NCBI GenBank assembly: GCA_002270565.1
Contig: NQMI01000013.1
Location: 62,001 to 126,000 of the forward strand
Length of the DNA stretch: 64,000 bases
Direction of reading: 5' to 3'
DNA from: Stenocarpella maydis
Lineage: Eukaryota; Ascomycota; Sordariomycetes; Diaporthales; Diaporthaceae
A model generated the notes under the pieces. The model saw only the letters and a list, made by a program, of their open reading frames with translations, was not told the DNA's origin and searched no databases. Positions 1 to 9,745 of this stretch are shown here, in pieces. The first letter of the stretch is position 1. Every line of letters begins with the position of its first letter. Both the position numbers and the translations under genes were made by a program.

Positions 1-3000
1 ATCGGTACGTCACTGTGTCCTGCTTGCATGATCGGCTGGAGACCTCTCCAAATGAGCCATATTGTGTCGTTCGAGCAATGCCGAAGACGTCTGTCTGCTT
101 CACGAGACGGCTGTACCTGTCCAGGGAATTGACCTGGGTGAGGCCGTCCGAGTACGTGGTCTTCGCAAGCGTCCCGTCCAAGGTCGTCTCGTACTTGATG
201 ACTTCGGCACCGTCCTTGACCTGGGTAAGACGGCCATCTGGGTTATAGGTGAGCTCCGTGGCGCTGGGGGGGTGCGTAGGATACGCCGTCTTGACGAACT
301 GCCCCACGGCATCGCAGGTGGTGATCACTTCTGACTTGTCAAAACGCACAGTCTTGCTGAGCCAGCCGTTGGCGTCATAGTAGTTCTTCTCTTCCTGGCC
401 AAGCTGGTTGCGAGTCACGGCGACTCGGTTGTTGCTGTCATATATGCTGACAGGGCCTTTGACTTGAAATGCCCTGCCGTCGGCATACCTCGTGTCCTTG
501 AGCCAGGTATATGTATTGCCAAAGACATCATAGGTGAATTGGCGCTTGACCGAATCCTGACCCCCGCTGGTGGAACCCGTCATGGTGCGTGACTTGATGG
601 TGGACTGAGGACCGTACTCAATATCTGTCTTTTCAAGCGCGACTTCATTCCCGGAAGTCTTGGGCCGCTGAATCAGAACCGTGCTGATCGGTCTCTTATT
701 GCCATCGTAGGCAGTATTGGTCTCGAGGAGGTATGTCGTCAGCTCATCACTAGAGTCTGGATAGGTGACGACTTGGGTCTCATCGGAGCGTCCATTGAGT
801 TGAGTAAGCGAGCGGACCTCGCCGTTCAGCTTTTTGGTGATTCTGACGTTGACGTCGTCATATTCTGAGCTCAGGACGTTGTTTCTCGCATCGGTTACCG
901 TCAGTGTGCGGGACAAGGCGTCGTAGGTGTGTTTTGTCACAAGACCCAGGTTATCCGTCGACTCACGGACTCGTGAGAGGAAGTCGTAAGTCTGGCGCAT
1001 CAACAGCCTGTTGGCGTCTGACGAGGTGGACTGCGTCGGATCCCCGTTGTCGAGGATCTCGGATTCACGGCCCAGGACGTCGTACTTCGTAAGCTTGACG
1101 TAGCCCATGGGCGACTTCACGCTCTCCGAGCCGCCGTTTGGCCCGACCGTGTAAGTGTTTGTGGTGACGTGACCCAGGGCGTCAGTGTGCTTGACCAGCC
1201 TGCAGATGTTGTCGTACTCGAACGTCTCGGTCTGCCCCAGGGGCAAGGCCTTGCTCGTCATGGGTCCTGCGTACTTGCGCATGTCGTATTTGATGACGGT
1301 GGCATTTCTGTCAGCATCGTACGATGTCTGAGTGAGTGTGCCGTTGCCAAACGAGTACGAGATCCTGTTCGTCACCGTGCTAACGCTTCCGTCAGGCACT
1401 GGCGCGTCCGGGGCCCAGGCAAGGGTATCAACGATGGCCCTGCCCTGGGTGTCATACTCATACGAGTGCTTGGTCCATGGCTTGAGCGGCTGGCCAGCAC
1501 CGGGGAGGAAGAAGGCCGTCGTGGAAGCCACAGCCTTTCCGTCATCGGTTGGTATGTTGACTGTCTGGTCCTCGGACTTCGTGATCTCATCTCTATGGAC
1601 AGACATGGCCACAAGCTGAATGTTGCAAGAGGTTGTGACATATTGATTCGTCGTTGTCGTCTGCTTGACGTAGCCCCTTCCAGGGACGTCCAGCTCCGTG
1701 GTGGTCTCCGTCACGTTGCCATACTCATTGTATTCAGCACTAGAACGTGTGAGGGCATGCCAGCTTGGTTCTCCCGCAGGGTTTGTGTTGTTGAAGACTT
1801 CCGTAATCTTTGGATAATTGTACGCGGTGGTTCTCGCTTGCTCGTCGATCGGAATGTCATATTCATAGGTAGTCTGATAGGCTTCCACGAACTCGCCTTG
1901 ACTGTTGAGATCATACTTGATCTGTCGAACAGGGAGGTGGTAGTTGTTGAAATACGTGGTGGTCCTGGAAGCCCCCCTGTCGTCCTCGCCGTCAAGGTAT
2001 CTGGTTTTGGTGACGTCGTACCTTCTCAACATTAGCAAACAGGTTATCAACAGTGGGACTCATTTTGTCCTTACGTATAGGACAACGCCTTCCCATCTCC
2101 ATCCATCAGGGTGTCGGTAGCTCCGGCCATTTTCAGGCCAATGGCTGCACCGGTATAGGTGTTGCCGCCGGTAAACCCTCCCAGATCGTAAGACGTGTGG
2201 CTGTACATGCTGTCATTGGAGTCAAATTGGTAATGGTCATTGACCTTAGGCATGTATTGGCTGGACTCGTTCGCGTCCAAGTATTCAGCCGTGCCCCAGT
2301 CGTATCTTGATGAAAGACCAGTTGGGTATGTGATTGTCGATAGGACCTTCCAGCTGTCGTTGCCGACGAAGGGCACATAATCGAAGAGCGTGGTAAGATT
2401 CGCAGGGTCCTGGATGCTAAGGATACCATCCTCTGAGAAGGCGACTGTCGTGTATGTTCCGTCTGGGAGAGTGATTCTCCACTCTTGGGCATCCTGGTAC
2501 TCGAACTTGATTTGCTGTCCCCACGAGTCTTGGACGTAGTCCAGGAGCACCATCTGTTCACCAACGCCGGCATCCGATCCTTGTAGATAACTGTAGTAGA
2601 TGAAATTGCCATAGATGTCCGAGTTCTGCAAGGGCTTCCCATCTACATCGAAGTATATCTTGGACCCGTCAACCTGGTTGAGCTGATAGCCGTACTGACC
2701 AGGGAGTCCCGATGGTAGGTCCTGGGGAGGTACAACCTGTTCGAATTTGATGCCATGGTTGTTCAAGTACTTCAGGCCAGAGGCATAGCCAGTCGCATCT
2801 GACCATTCGTAATCGATGGCATAGGTACGTCCGTTCGCAGTAAGGCTCTTGCCGTTCAGGACATAGGGAAGATCGAGACTCCAATTGGGTGGCAGGCCAA
2901 AGGTCCCTGATGTGCCGAAGTTGTAACTTGCATTCAGACTCAAGTCAATGCTGGTCCTGACGCCACGAAGCTGTACTAGCTGTGCCTTGTAATTCAATGA

Positions 3001-3087
3001 TCCTGTGTTAGGATTCACGGATTCGTTTTCCTGAGGCACAATGTGGCTGAAGGCCTGTGAGCCCTGGTATTGCCCTGCGTTATCCAT
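1..3087 (-). CDS. RHS/YD-repeat protein, partial (runs off left edge)
   Basis: Two exons are visible: 3087-2075 and 2021 to the window edge, joined by a 53-bp intron (2074-2022, GTAAGG donor, GCTAATG branch-like site, AAG acceptor). The phase closes exactly, giving about 1011 visible residues with no stop in the parts I checked. The product contains many YD-type repeats, for example LTYNPDGRLTQV, KNYYDANGWLSKT, FEYDNICRLVKHTDALG and HTYDALSRTLTVTDA, typical of RHS proteins. These are large beta-cocoon proteins, bacterial in origin, that often enclose or deliver a C-terminal toxic domain. The C-terminus, where an RHS core and any cargo would lie, is outside the window. No signal peptide or membrane segment is seen at the N-terminus. 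Fungal RHS genes are generally thought to be acquired horizontally; the intron shows this copy is a eukaryotic gene model. Whether it is a toxin cannot be judged here. Confidence 0.85.
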
Positions 3088-3246
3088 GATGTTTTGGTGA
3101 TGCCAGTGATGGATGAGGCCTTGGAAAGCTGGGGATCAGACGTGACAGAAAGTCAAGCTTTAGAAGAAGACTGAGGACAGGAGTTTGATGGCGAGCCGAC
3201 GGTCGACTTGGAGCGAAGTTGCTTTGTTTTATCATGAGAACCTTCA

Positions 3247-3387
3247 CAGCTAAAAGGCCCACGAGAAGCCCTCTGCCGCATCGCAGCCCAAAGCCTTTGC
3301 GGTGTTACAGCCCATGATAAACCTCTGCCGTATCTGAGCCCATGAGAAGCCTCTGCTGTATCGCAGCCCAAAGCCTCTGCCGCATCT
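3247..3387 (+). repeat. Minisatellite array, about five 24-37 bp units
   Basis: Degenerate tandem units of the form CAGCCCAYGARAAGCCTCTG followed by YGTATC. Some units lack a few internal bases. The array lies in the 5' flank of the RHS gene. The same unit occurs in reverse orientation at 6229-6345. Confidence 0.8.
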
Positions 3388-4424
3388 CAGCTGGAATGTG
3401 TCAGTGTCCATGCTAGTGTCTTAGTCTTGGTATACTGTGTGATAACTTTGTGGTGTGTCTGAAAGGCCCGTGGCTGGCCTCAATGTGACCCTTCTCGCCG
3501 AGTCATACCGCCGGGTAGATAGTGGTTGGGCAGGAGTAGTAATGGACAGGGATATGTTTTCTCTTTCCATTCACACGCAGCAGATAGTTCGTCTCTCCGG
3601 TTGCTTGACTCTTTTCACGTGTGCGTAATACTGCATGCCAGCTCTCGAAATTGGGGTACTGAAGGGGACAAGATCAGAAATCAAAGCCAGCTGGAAAGGC
3701 CCAGCTGGCTCGGATTAAAGCCGACTTCAATAGCGCCAGCCAGGACGCCACTTCGAGTCAGAGGTCTCTGCCGTTTCACAACTCACAAGAATTCCCTAAC
3801 AGGTCACGTCCGTCAAGGTGCTTTACGCAATACTACCTCGGTATCAAAGGCAGCCACAAGACAGCCAGCCACATGCATAATTGATAGCCGCCGGAGTTCA
3901 TGTTGTGCCACTTTTCTGAGACCTGTCTTTGGTTGACAGTTGAAAGGATCAACATCTCATTCCAGGTTTAGCCAAGCCCCTTACTAATCTGGCTGGTGTG
4001 GGCAGCTGAAGAAATCAGAACTAGTTATGAACTCGGCTGAAGTACTTGGAGTAGCTGAGGCAGCCTTGGAGTAATTTTTGGCCAGACAGGCCCTGTTGAA
4101 ATAATCAGCAATAGAATGGAGACATAGCATGTCTGAATCACGGCCTAGAGGTGGGGCGACACCCTAAATAGGTATAATACTTAATACTTGGTAAACAAGC
4201 TAGGCTAATTTCAACATGCTACCAGTATCGCTTGACATGCCATGTTAGCCCCCTTATTTATGTCGGAATCTCATTGTATTATAAGAGCCTCTTCCAGGAG
4301 AACTTAAGGGAACCAAGCTCACCACTTCAGACTCCGGGCTTTATCGACCTCTCCATCTCCCAGAGCCTTTCCGCTGTGGAATTCCGTGACCTTCACTCAA
4401 TTTACTTCTTACTCACTTTGCAAA
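3388..4424. other. Intergenic, no supported gene
   Basis: Short open frames only, with no recognisable domain or clean splice structure. It probably holds the promoter of the small secreted protein gene that follows. Confidence 0.6.
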
Positions 4425-5142
4425 ATGCGGGCTGGAATTGATCGCTTTGCCATTGTCGTTGCCGCCCTCGCAGGCTTCGGAGCCGCGGAGAAAGGGGGTT
4501 AGTTCGATGCCCTCTTGGACCCTTGAAACTGCTGAGATCACTGACGCCTCTGTACAGCTGCTACTGTTTACGGATGTGTCTGGCACAACAGCAAGCCCGT
4601 CAAAAGCTACGTTGTTGACTGGTACCCCGGAAGCTCAAGCGACAAGTGCATGCGGCTTACTGGTTCCGCTTCATCCATGACTGTCACGAATCAGGGGCTG
4701 ACCTGCCAAACCGTGGGCAAGGTTGCCGTCGACTCCAGCTGGACATGCTACGTCCGCGAAAGCTGGTGGGGGATGTCATACACGTCCACCGTCGCCTACT
4801 CAGGCTCGACCAACAGCCGGTGGACTACAGGGCCAGCCAACTCGGACATCACACTCCATGATCAGAGTCCTGGCACCAGCGTCTGCGCCAGCGAGTCGCA
4901 TTGTACGGGTACTTTCGTCGAGTGGGACAACGATACAAGTGCTAGTCTTCGCGTGAGTAAACCTTCTTTGATGTCGGCCTCAAGTTGCCTCTGCCCGGCT
5001 AATCCATATTCCACAGATTGTATTTCAACCGGGCAAGGTTGGAGATCCTGGCAAGGAAAAGCCTTCCCGTGCTGAGGTGGATATGGTGGAAGATGAAGGA
5101 GGGCTCAAGATGGTTGTGCAGGGAGCGGAGTTCGAGATCTAG
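4425..5142 (+). CDS. Small secreted cysteine-containing protein, unknown function
   Basis: This gene is broken into short frames by two introns, so simple frame scanning misses it. Exons are 4425-4497, 4558-4952 and 5017-5142; introns are 60 bp (GTTAGT...TACAG) and 64 bp (GTGAGT, CTAAT branch, CACAG). Phases close and give 197 residues. The N-terminus (MRAGIDRFAIVVAALAGFG) is a plausible signal peptide cut near GAAEKG. The mature part has six cysteines (in GCVW, KCMR, LTCQ, WTCYV, SVCAS, HCTG), many Ser/Thr/Trp residues, and an acidic C-terminal tail. I recognise no family. Size, secretion and cysteine content fit an effector-like or defence-type small secreted protein, but that is inference. 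The first donor is GTTAGT rather than GTAAGT, so the first junction is the least certain part of the model. Confidence 0.7.
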
Positions 5143-5371
5143 CCTGTGTGGCCCAGTATCGATGAGTGATATGGACACTGACGAAGGTGCAAGGATTGTT
5201 TCAGGACAAGCTGAGTAACAGAATAGGAGTGTCCGCTGTTTTCTCGTTCTTTTTTCCCCAAATTGGTTAGATTAGTTATTGCTTGAAGAATGTTAAGCTC
5301 GTACAAATACCAAGTGGGAAGCCCCTGTGGGGGCCCTGGGAGCTATTCGTCTAATTACTATGACTTAAATA

Positions 5372-5435
5372 GGCGTGGAGGGTGTTTGCCGGAGGAGCGA
5401 GCCGAGCGAGTGACGAAGGCAACCCCCTCCACGCC
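5372..5435. repeat. Imperfect hairpin (about 18-bp arms)
   Basis: The left arm GGCGTGGAGGG plus TGTTTGCC pairs with the right arm GGCAAC plus CCCCTCCACGCC, with a few mismatches, around a loop of about 27 bp rich in GAGCGAG-type repeats. It could be a terminal hairpin of a mobile element or a simple palindrome. Confidence 0.6.
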
Positions 5436-5450
5436 AGGTACATCCGCGTA

Positions 5451-5612
5451 CCTAGAGGAAGGACCTTTGCATGCCAGACGAAGGGCTCCCGCGAGGGCCC
5501 TTTAAGCGCCCAGAGGAAGGCCCTTCACAAACCTAGAGGAAGGCCCCTCCGCGTCCCAGACGGAGGGCTTCCGCGAGGGCCCTTTGCGTGCCCAGAGGGA
5601 GGGCCCACATCC
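5451..5612. repeat. 81-bp tandem duplication
   Basis: Two copies, 5451-5531 and 5532-5612, each starting CCTAGAGGAAGG and each containing CGCGAGGGCCCTTT near the middle. Within each copy a related CCCAGAGG half-unit recurs, so the block is an internally repetitive GC-rich array. Confidence 0.7.
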
Positions 5613-6228
5613 AGGGGGTTTTTCTTAGCATTTACACCAACCAATCAGCATGTAAATATTATGTGGACTATGATTGGTAGAGTTTTGTGAACCATCTTGG
5701 CGTGTGGTGTGTGTTGTGTCAAGATCCCGTTCATAGACTATTCTGGACGAATAGCACAAGCCTGAATTCTTCAAGGCATATGCAGATGCACAGTTCTCCA
5801 CACTTGTCAGAACAACTGCCACCGGTACAACTGTATCACATGAACCAACAGAGTTAGCAATGGTAGACTCCACAGTGAGCCAGCCGGCTTCCTAGAGTGC
5901 AGAGTTTAGGGTTCGACCCCGGGTCCGCCGCGCTCGTCTCAAACACCTTGCTTGCTGACAACAGGGGCCTTGGAGGATCAACGCTATACTGGCTGGGCAT
6001 AGGCTCGTCGGCGAGCCCGGCGGAGGGGATCTTCATGTCAGGGCCCAGTCAATATAGCGGCCCGCCAGGGTATTTGGCCGAAGCCATCACTTCTGAATCT
6101 GTTGGGTTCTCCCAGTGTGGTACAGCTGTACTAGCGGCACATCTAGTTATTCTGAGACTACCACAGTGTCTACGTGGCACTAATGGCAGGTGAGGTAGGG
6201 TCACAGCTGAAGACCTATCTCTGGTAGA

Positions 6229-6345
6229 GACACGGCACAGGCTTTCCGTGGGCTGGAATATAATAGATGCTTTTCATGAGCTGAACCTCTGAATACGGCA
6301 GAGGCTTGTCATGAGCTGAAAACAGCAGAGGCTTTTCGTGGGCTG
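6229..6345 (-). repeat. Minisatellite array, inverted copy of the 3247-3387 family
   Basis: Read on the minus strand it has about four units such as CAGCCCACGAAAAGCCTCTG, followed by CTGT, and CAGCTCATGACAAGCCTCTG, followed by CCGTATT. These match the family at 3247-3387. The two arrays therefore face each other across about 2.8 kb. Confidence 0.8.
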
Positions 6346-6405
6346 ATGGGTTCAATGGTCTCAACTGTCCCTTCTCTGATGTGTCTCGCCATTGGTCTGT
6401 TTACT

Positions 6406-6415
6406 TACCTAGGTA
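6406..6415. other. TACCTAGGTA palindrome, copy 1
   Basis: Perfect 10-bp palindrome in intergenic DNA; one of four identical copies in the window (see also 18034, 25018, 29827). Confidence 0.7.
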
Positions 6416-6884
6416 TTTTACGAATTTAGCGTCTTGTTGCCTTGTGGAGATGCGCGTGGTCACATTACTGTATCAGGGCGGTGGCTTACCTGAAAACTCC
6501 CAATCCGGCGTCTCAGGCAGGTAAAATGCCATCTAGCTCAATCTGGTGATTACTGTCAACCCACTTCATGCAGATACATGAGGCAGTGATCTGCATTCTT
6601 AGCCTTCAGCTGATCGAAGGCATTCAATATGTCCGTGCGGTGTAACAATTGTCAGCGATGCCTCACAATTGTGACAGAGCTACAACGAAGTATTAAAAAA
6701 ATAATTAAAAAAAAGACTTGTACTGAAGATGACCTAAAGACATCTAGGCCAAGATTTTCAGAATGACATTCTGACCAAAGGCATAATTGCGGATTCAAGA
6801 TCTACGACTTTCTTTGATCCGTTTCAACCCAGACAGACCGCTATACACTTCCCTTCATTCTCATTCTCATACTTTGCAATCAAC

Positions 6885-8724
6885 ATGGCTTCTTACGATG
6901 CAGAACCTGCTGGTGGCGAAGGAGACCTCAATGACTTCTCCTGCTATATTACCATCAACAATCTTTCAGATCAAGATTTTCTTCTCAGCGACTATGGGAT
7001 CAACGACGGATATGGCGTGTGGCCTGATGGCATGCCTCTGAACACAATCTATGCTCATACAGATCCGCAGATACAACTCAAGGACCCGAAGAGTAGGTGC
7101 ACTGCACAGCGAGTCTCATAAAATAAATCCGCTGACTCGGCACTATAGTCGTCGGCGGCTCAGATGGCTGGGTAGAGTATGAGGTTCCGATTGGAGACTC
7201 ATCTCCGACGTTCAGACTGGAGTTCGCTGATCCGGAATCGCCTTGGTCCAAGAATTACCTGAAGGCAACGAGTACTAACGACGACGTAATTCACCTTACC
7301 GTAAAGCCATATAAAACCTCAGGTCACCCTTTCTATGGTATAACACCCCAGTACATGTTCCTTGAGTAATATGCTTACATAGTGCAGGGCAAGTCGATGT
7401 CAAAGTGACAGTGCCGAAGAGCACTAGCATGGGGTATCGACGTCCTCTTCTGACCGGCACCCATAAGAACATCGCCAACATCAAATACCCCCCGGCGAAA
7501 GACTCCTTCCAGGCCAAGTATGATATCGGATTTAAGAGTGATTTACCAATCGCCAACAAGCAGCCCGTGCATGAGACCATCGTCATCGCTGCCTTTATTC
7601 AGTCCAAGAAGCCATTTCCGAAAGGCCTCACCTATCACAACCTCGACGACAGACAATGGGAATATTTTCGCGGCCTTGTGTGGAATGATGACCCATCGTG
7701 CTACCTGTTCGATGATTACACCCAAAAGAACCACAAGTTCAGTACCGGCATTAAATGGTACAACGATTTCGAAAGCGGACCTCCCTCATGCATGATTCGA
7801 CGCTCTCACTTCGGTGACCTCCAGTTCCTCCACGCCATGGGCGCCAACGGCGGCGAAGAGCCAGCAGAGACTCAGAGGAAGCTGCTCAAGTGGATCGAAG
7901 TCATGTACAAGCTCGCCTGCGGGAACCAGGGAGTGTCTGATACGGACCAACTGAGACAGACCTTGGGGGAGTGGTTCAACGCCGACACCACGCCCACAGA
8001 CCAAGAAACCATGCGTGGTCTCATCTTGGCTAGCACGCCCAGTTATAATCAGACAAACATCCAATGGCGAGCCCTCGGCGTCTGCCTGCACATCATCTCG
8101 GACTCCTATGCGGTCGGACATACCCAGCGCCGGCTCAGGAACCCCGACTCCTACCAGGGCCGTAACAGCAAGGGCTACATGGTCTTCAAGCCCGGCACGT
8201 GGGGCGACTGGGGCGCCGTCATCAACTTCCACTGCTATGACGGACAGAACAAGGATAGGCACTCGCACTATGACGGCCTCGAAGGTGTGTCGCTGCCCGT
8301 GCCCAAGGACCTGGGCTCATTCAACCCCATCATCGGGGCCCGGAATGCCATTGAAGATTGCAAGGAGCTCATCAACTTCTGGGCGGATGCGGTGAGGTGG
8401 GAGGACGGCGTCGAGACGTTCCTGAAGACCAAGGTCTTTGCTATCGACAAGGACGCAGGCCCCTCGAACAGCCAGGTCGACGAGGCCGGGCCGGTATCGT
8501 TGTCTTGTCGCTCCTCTGCTGGCGGGGACATGGACTCGTCGTACCGGGCCGGGCTCCGGCGCAAGCTGGCCAGCCTGGAGACTGGTGCATCTGCCGGAGG
8601 CACGAGTGTTTTGGCCAACATGTGTCACCGCCCTGTGTGGAGGGCCATCCTGTTCACCTTTTCTATACTGTCTCTTGCTGTCATTTTCACCTTTGTTGGT
8701 ATTCACGTTCATGGGCTTATGTAA
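6885..8724 (+). CDS. Predicted zinc phospholipase C/P1-nuclease-like protein with C-terminal membrane anchor
   Basis: Exons are 6885-7092, 7149-7337 and 7388-8724, with introns of 56 and 50 bp, giving 577 residues in frame. There is no signal peptide. Residues about 15-140 look like a beta-sandwich of unknown family. The central part has LHIISDSYAVGHTQRR (about 365-380) and HCYDGQNKDRHSHYDG (about 412-428). The spacing of His, Asp and His resembles the metal ligands of the zinc-dependent phospholipase C/S1-P1 nuclease fold. A hydrophobic segment (about 551-574) ends the protein just before HVHGLM, so the bulk would be held at a membrane. A GPI signal or tail anchor are both possible. The second donor (GTATAA) has an alternative GTCACC upstream that would shorten the protein by six residues. 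The enzyme assignment rests on motif likeness only. Confidence 0.6.
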
Positions 8725-9745
8725 CAAGTTGGGTTCATCTTCTCCAATGCAGTTACAAGTGTGTATGTCCTTAAAGTTGTTAGCAGGCTCTATCTCCCCT
8801 TTCCTCCTCGACATCGTATTGTGCCGGAGTGCTTATGCCGCCTGTTCGCCGTGACTTCAGCGATAGCCAAGTAGACGAAATTCCCCGTCCGAGGACTGCA
8901 TTATAAAGATTTTGAAGTGATCTGGCAAATCTCACCCTAATCCGGGGCAGTCATATCAATGCAATCCTCGAATGCCTGCCCTCTGCCCCGCGCTGCTTGG
9001 GGTGCAAGCCTGGGCTCGTCCCAATCCACGGGACTTCCATCTCCAATATGATCCTTGTCTCACTCAAGACTTTTGGAGGAATGTCAAAATTCCATACTTA
9101 ATCTCATACGCTGTTGACAGCTCGGATGGGTCATGAGCAAAAGTTCCAGATACTGGTGTTGTATTCTCTTCTTTGATTGGGTTGCCGGCGGCGAGTATGA
9201 CACCAGGGTCACGCCTGGACTTCAATATAGAGCCCAGCTATACCGAACTGCAATCCTGCCCACTTGCCTTCTTGGATTCGAGCTACCAGGACTATTTAGA
9301 CTTTAGGGTGAAAGAAAATCGAACTGGATATGGTCTCAACTGCCAGAACAGATGAGAGAGGCGAGACGGTATATTACCACGCACTATTCTCCGCATGCTT
9401 TCGCCATCGAGACGCATATCCATACCTCCCAGGCATAATAAGTACTAATGAATTCTTTTTTAACATTTCTAAATCTCTCATTAAGACATTCCCAACCATT
9501 GTCGTGCCTCATCGGCGCCATGTACGGACAACGCTGTACGCCATCAATTCGATCCGCTGGCCTGTGAAGCCACGGCTAACGGGGACAAGAGAGGAAAGGT
9601 GGAAAGACTGATTTATAGGCAGTCTAAACACAAATTAAACTGATATATCACGGCGGTTAAGAATATACAAGCCAGTGTTGACGGGAAACCCGAGCAGAAT
9701 AGCAACCATATTAAGCCTACCACACCACTAAGCGATACCCCTTCC
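8725..9745. other. Intergenic between convergent genes
   Basis: It lies between the 3' ends of two convergent genes. I see no coding signal or repeat here; it presumably holds both terminators. Confidence 0.6.

Larger units (their letters stand above)
5613..6884. other. Intergenic, repeat-containing
   Basis: No supported gene. It contains the inverted minisatellite array (6229-6345), one TACCTAGGTA palindrome (6406) and an A-rich stretch near 6695-6715. A tRNA-like B box (GGTTCGACCCC near 5911) is present, but the rest of a tRNA does not fold. Confidence 0.6.

Noticed and set aside
1169..2035. 288-codon plus-strand frame inside the RHS gene
   Set aside because: Antisense shadow; the minus strand carries continuous YD repeats.
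3526..3936. 136-codon plus-strand frame upstream of the secreted protein
   Set aside because: Composition and lack of any domain or intron evidence do not support a gene.
5840..5935. tRNA-like A and B boxes (TAGCAATGGT and GGTTCGACCCC)
   Set aside because: The T-stem has mismatches, and no acceptor stem or anticodon arm forms, so it is not a tRNA gene. A decayed SINE is possible but unsupported.
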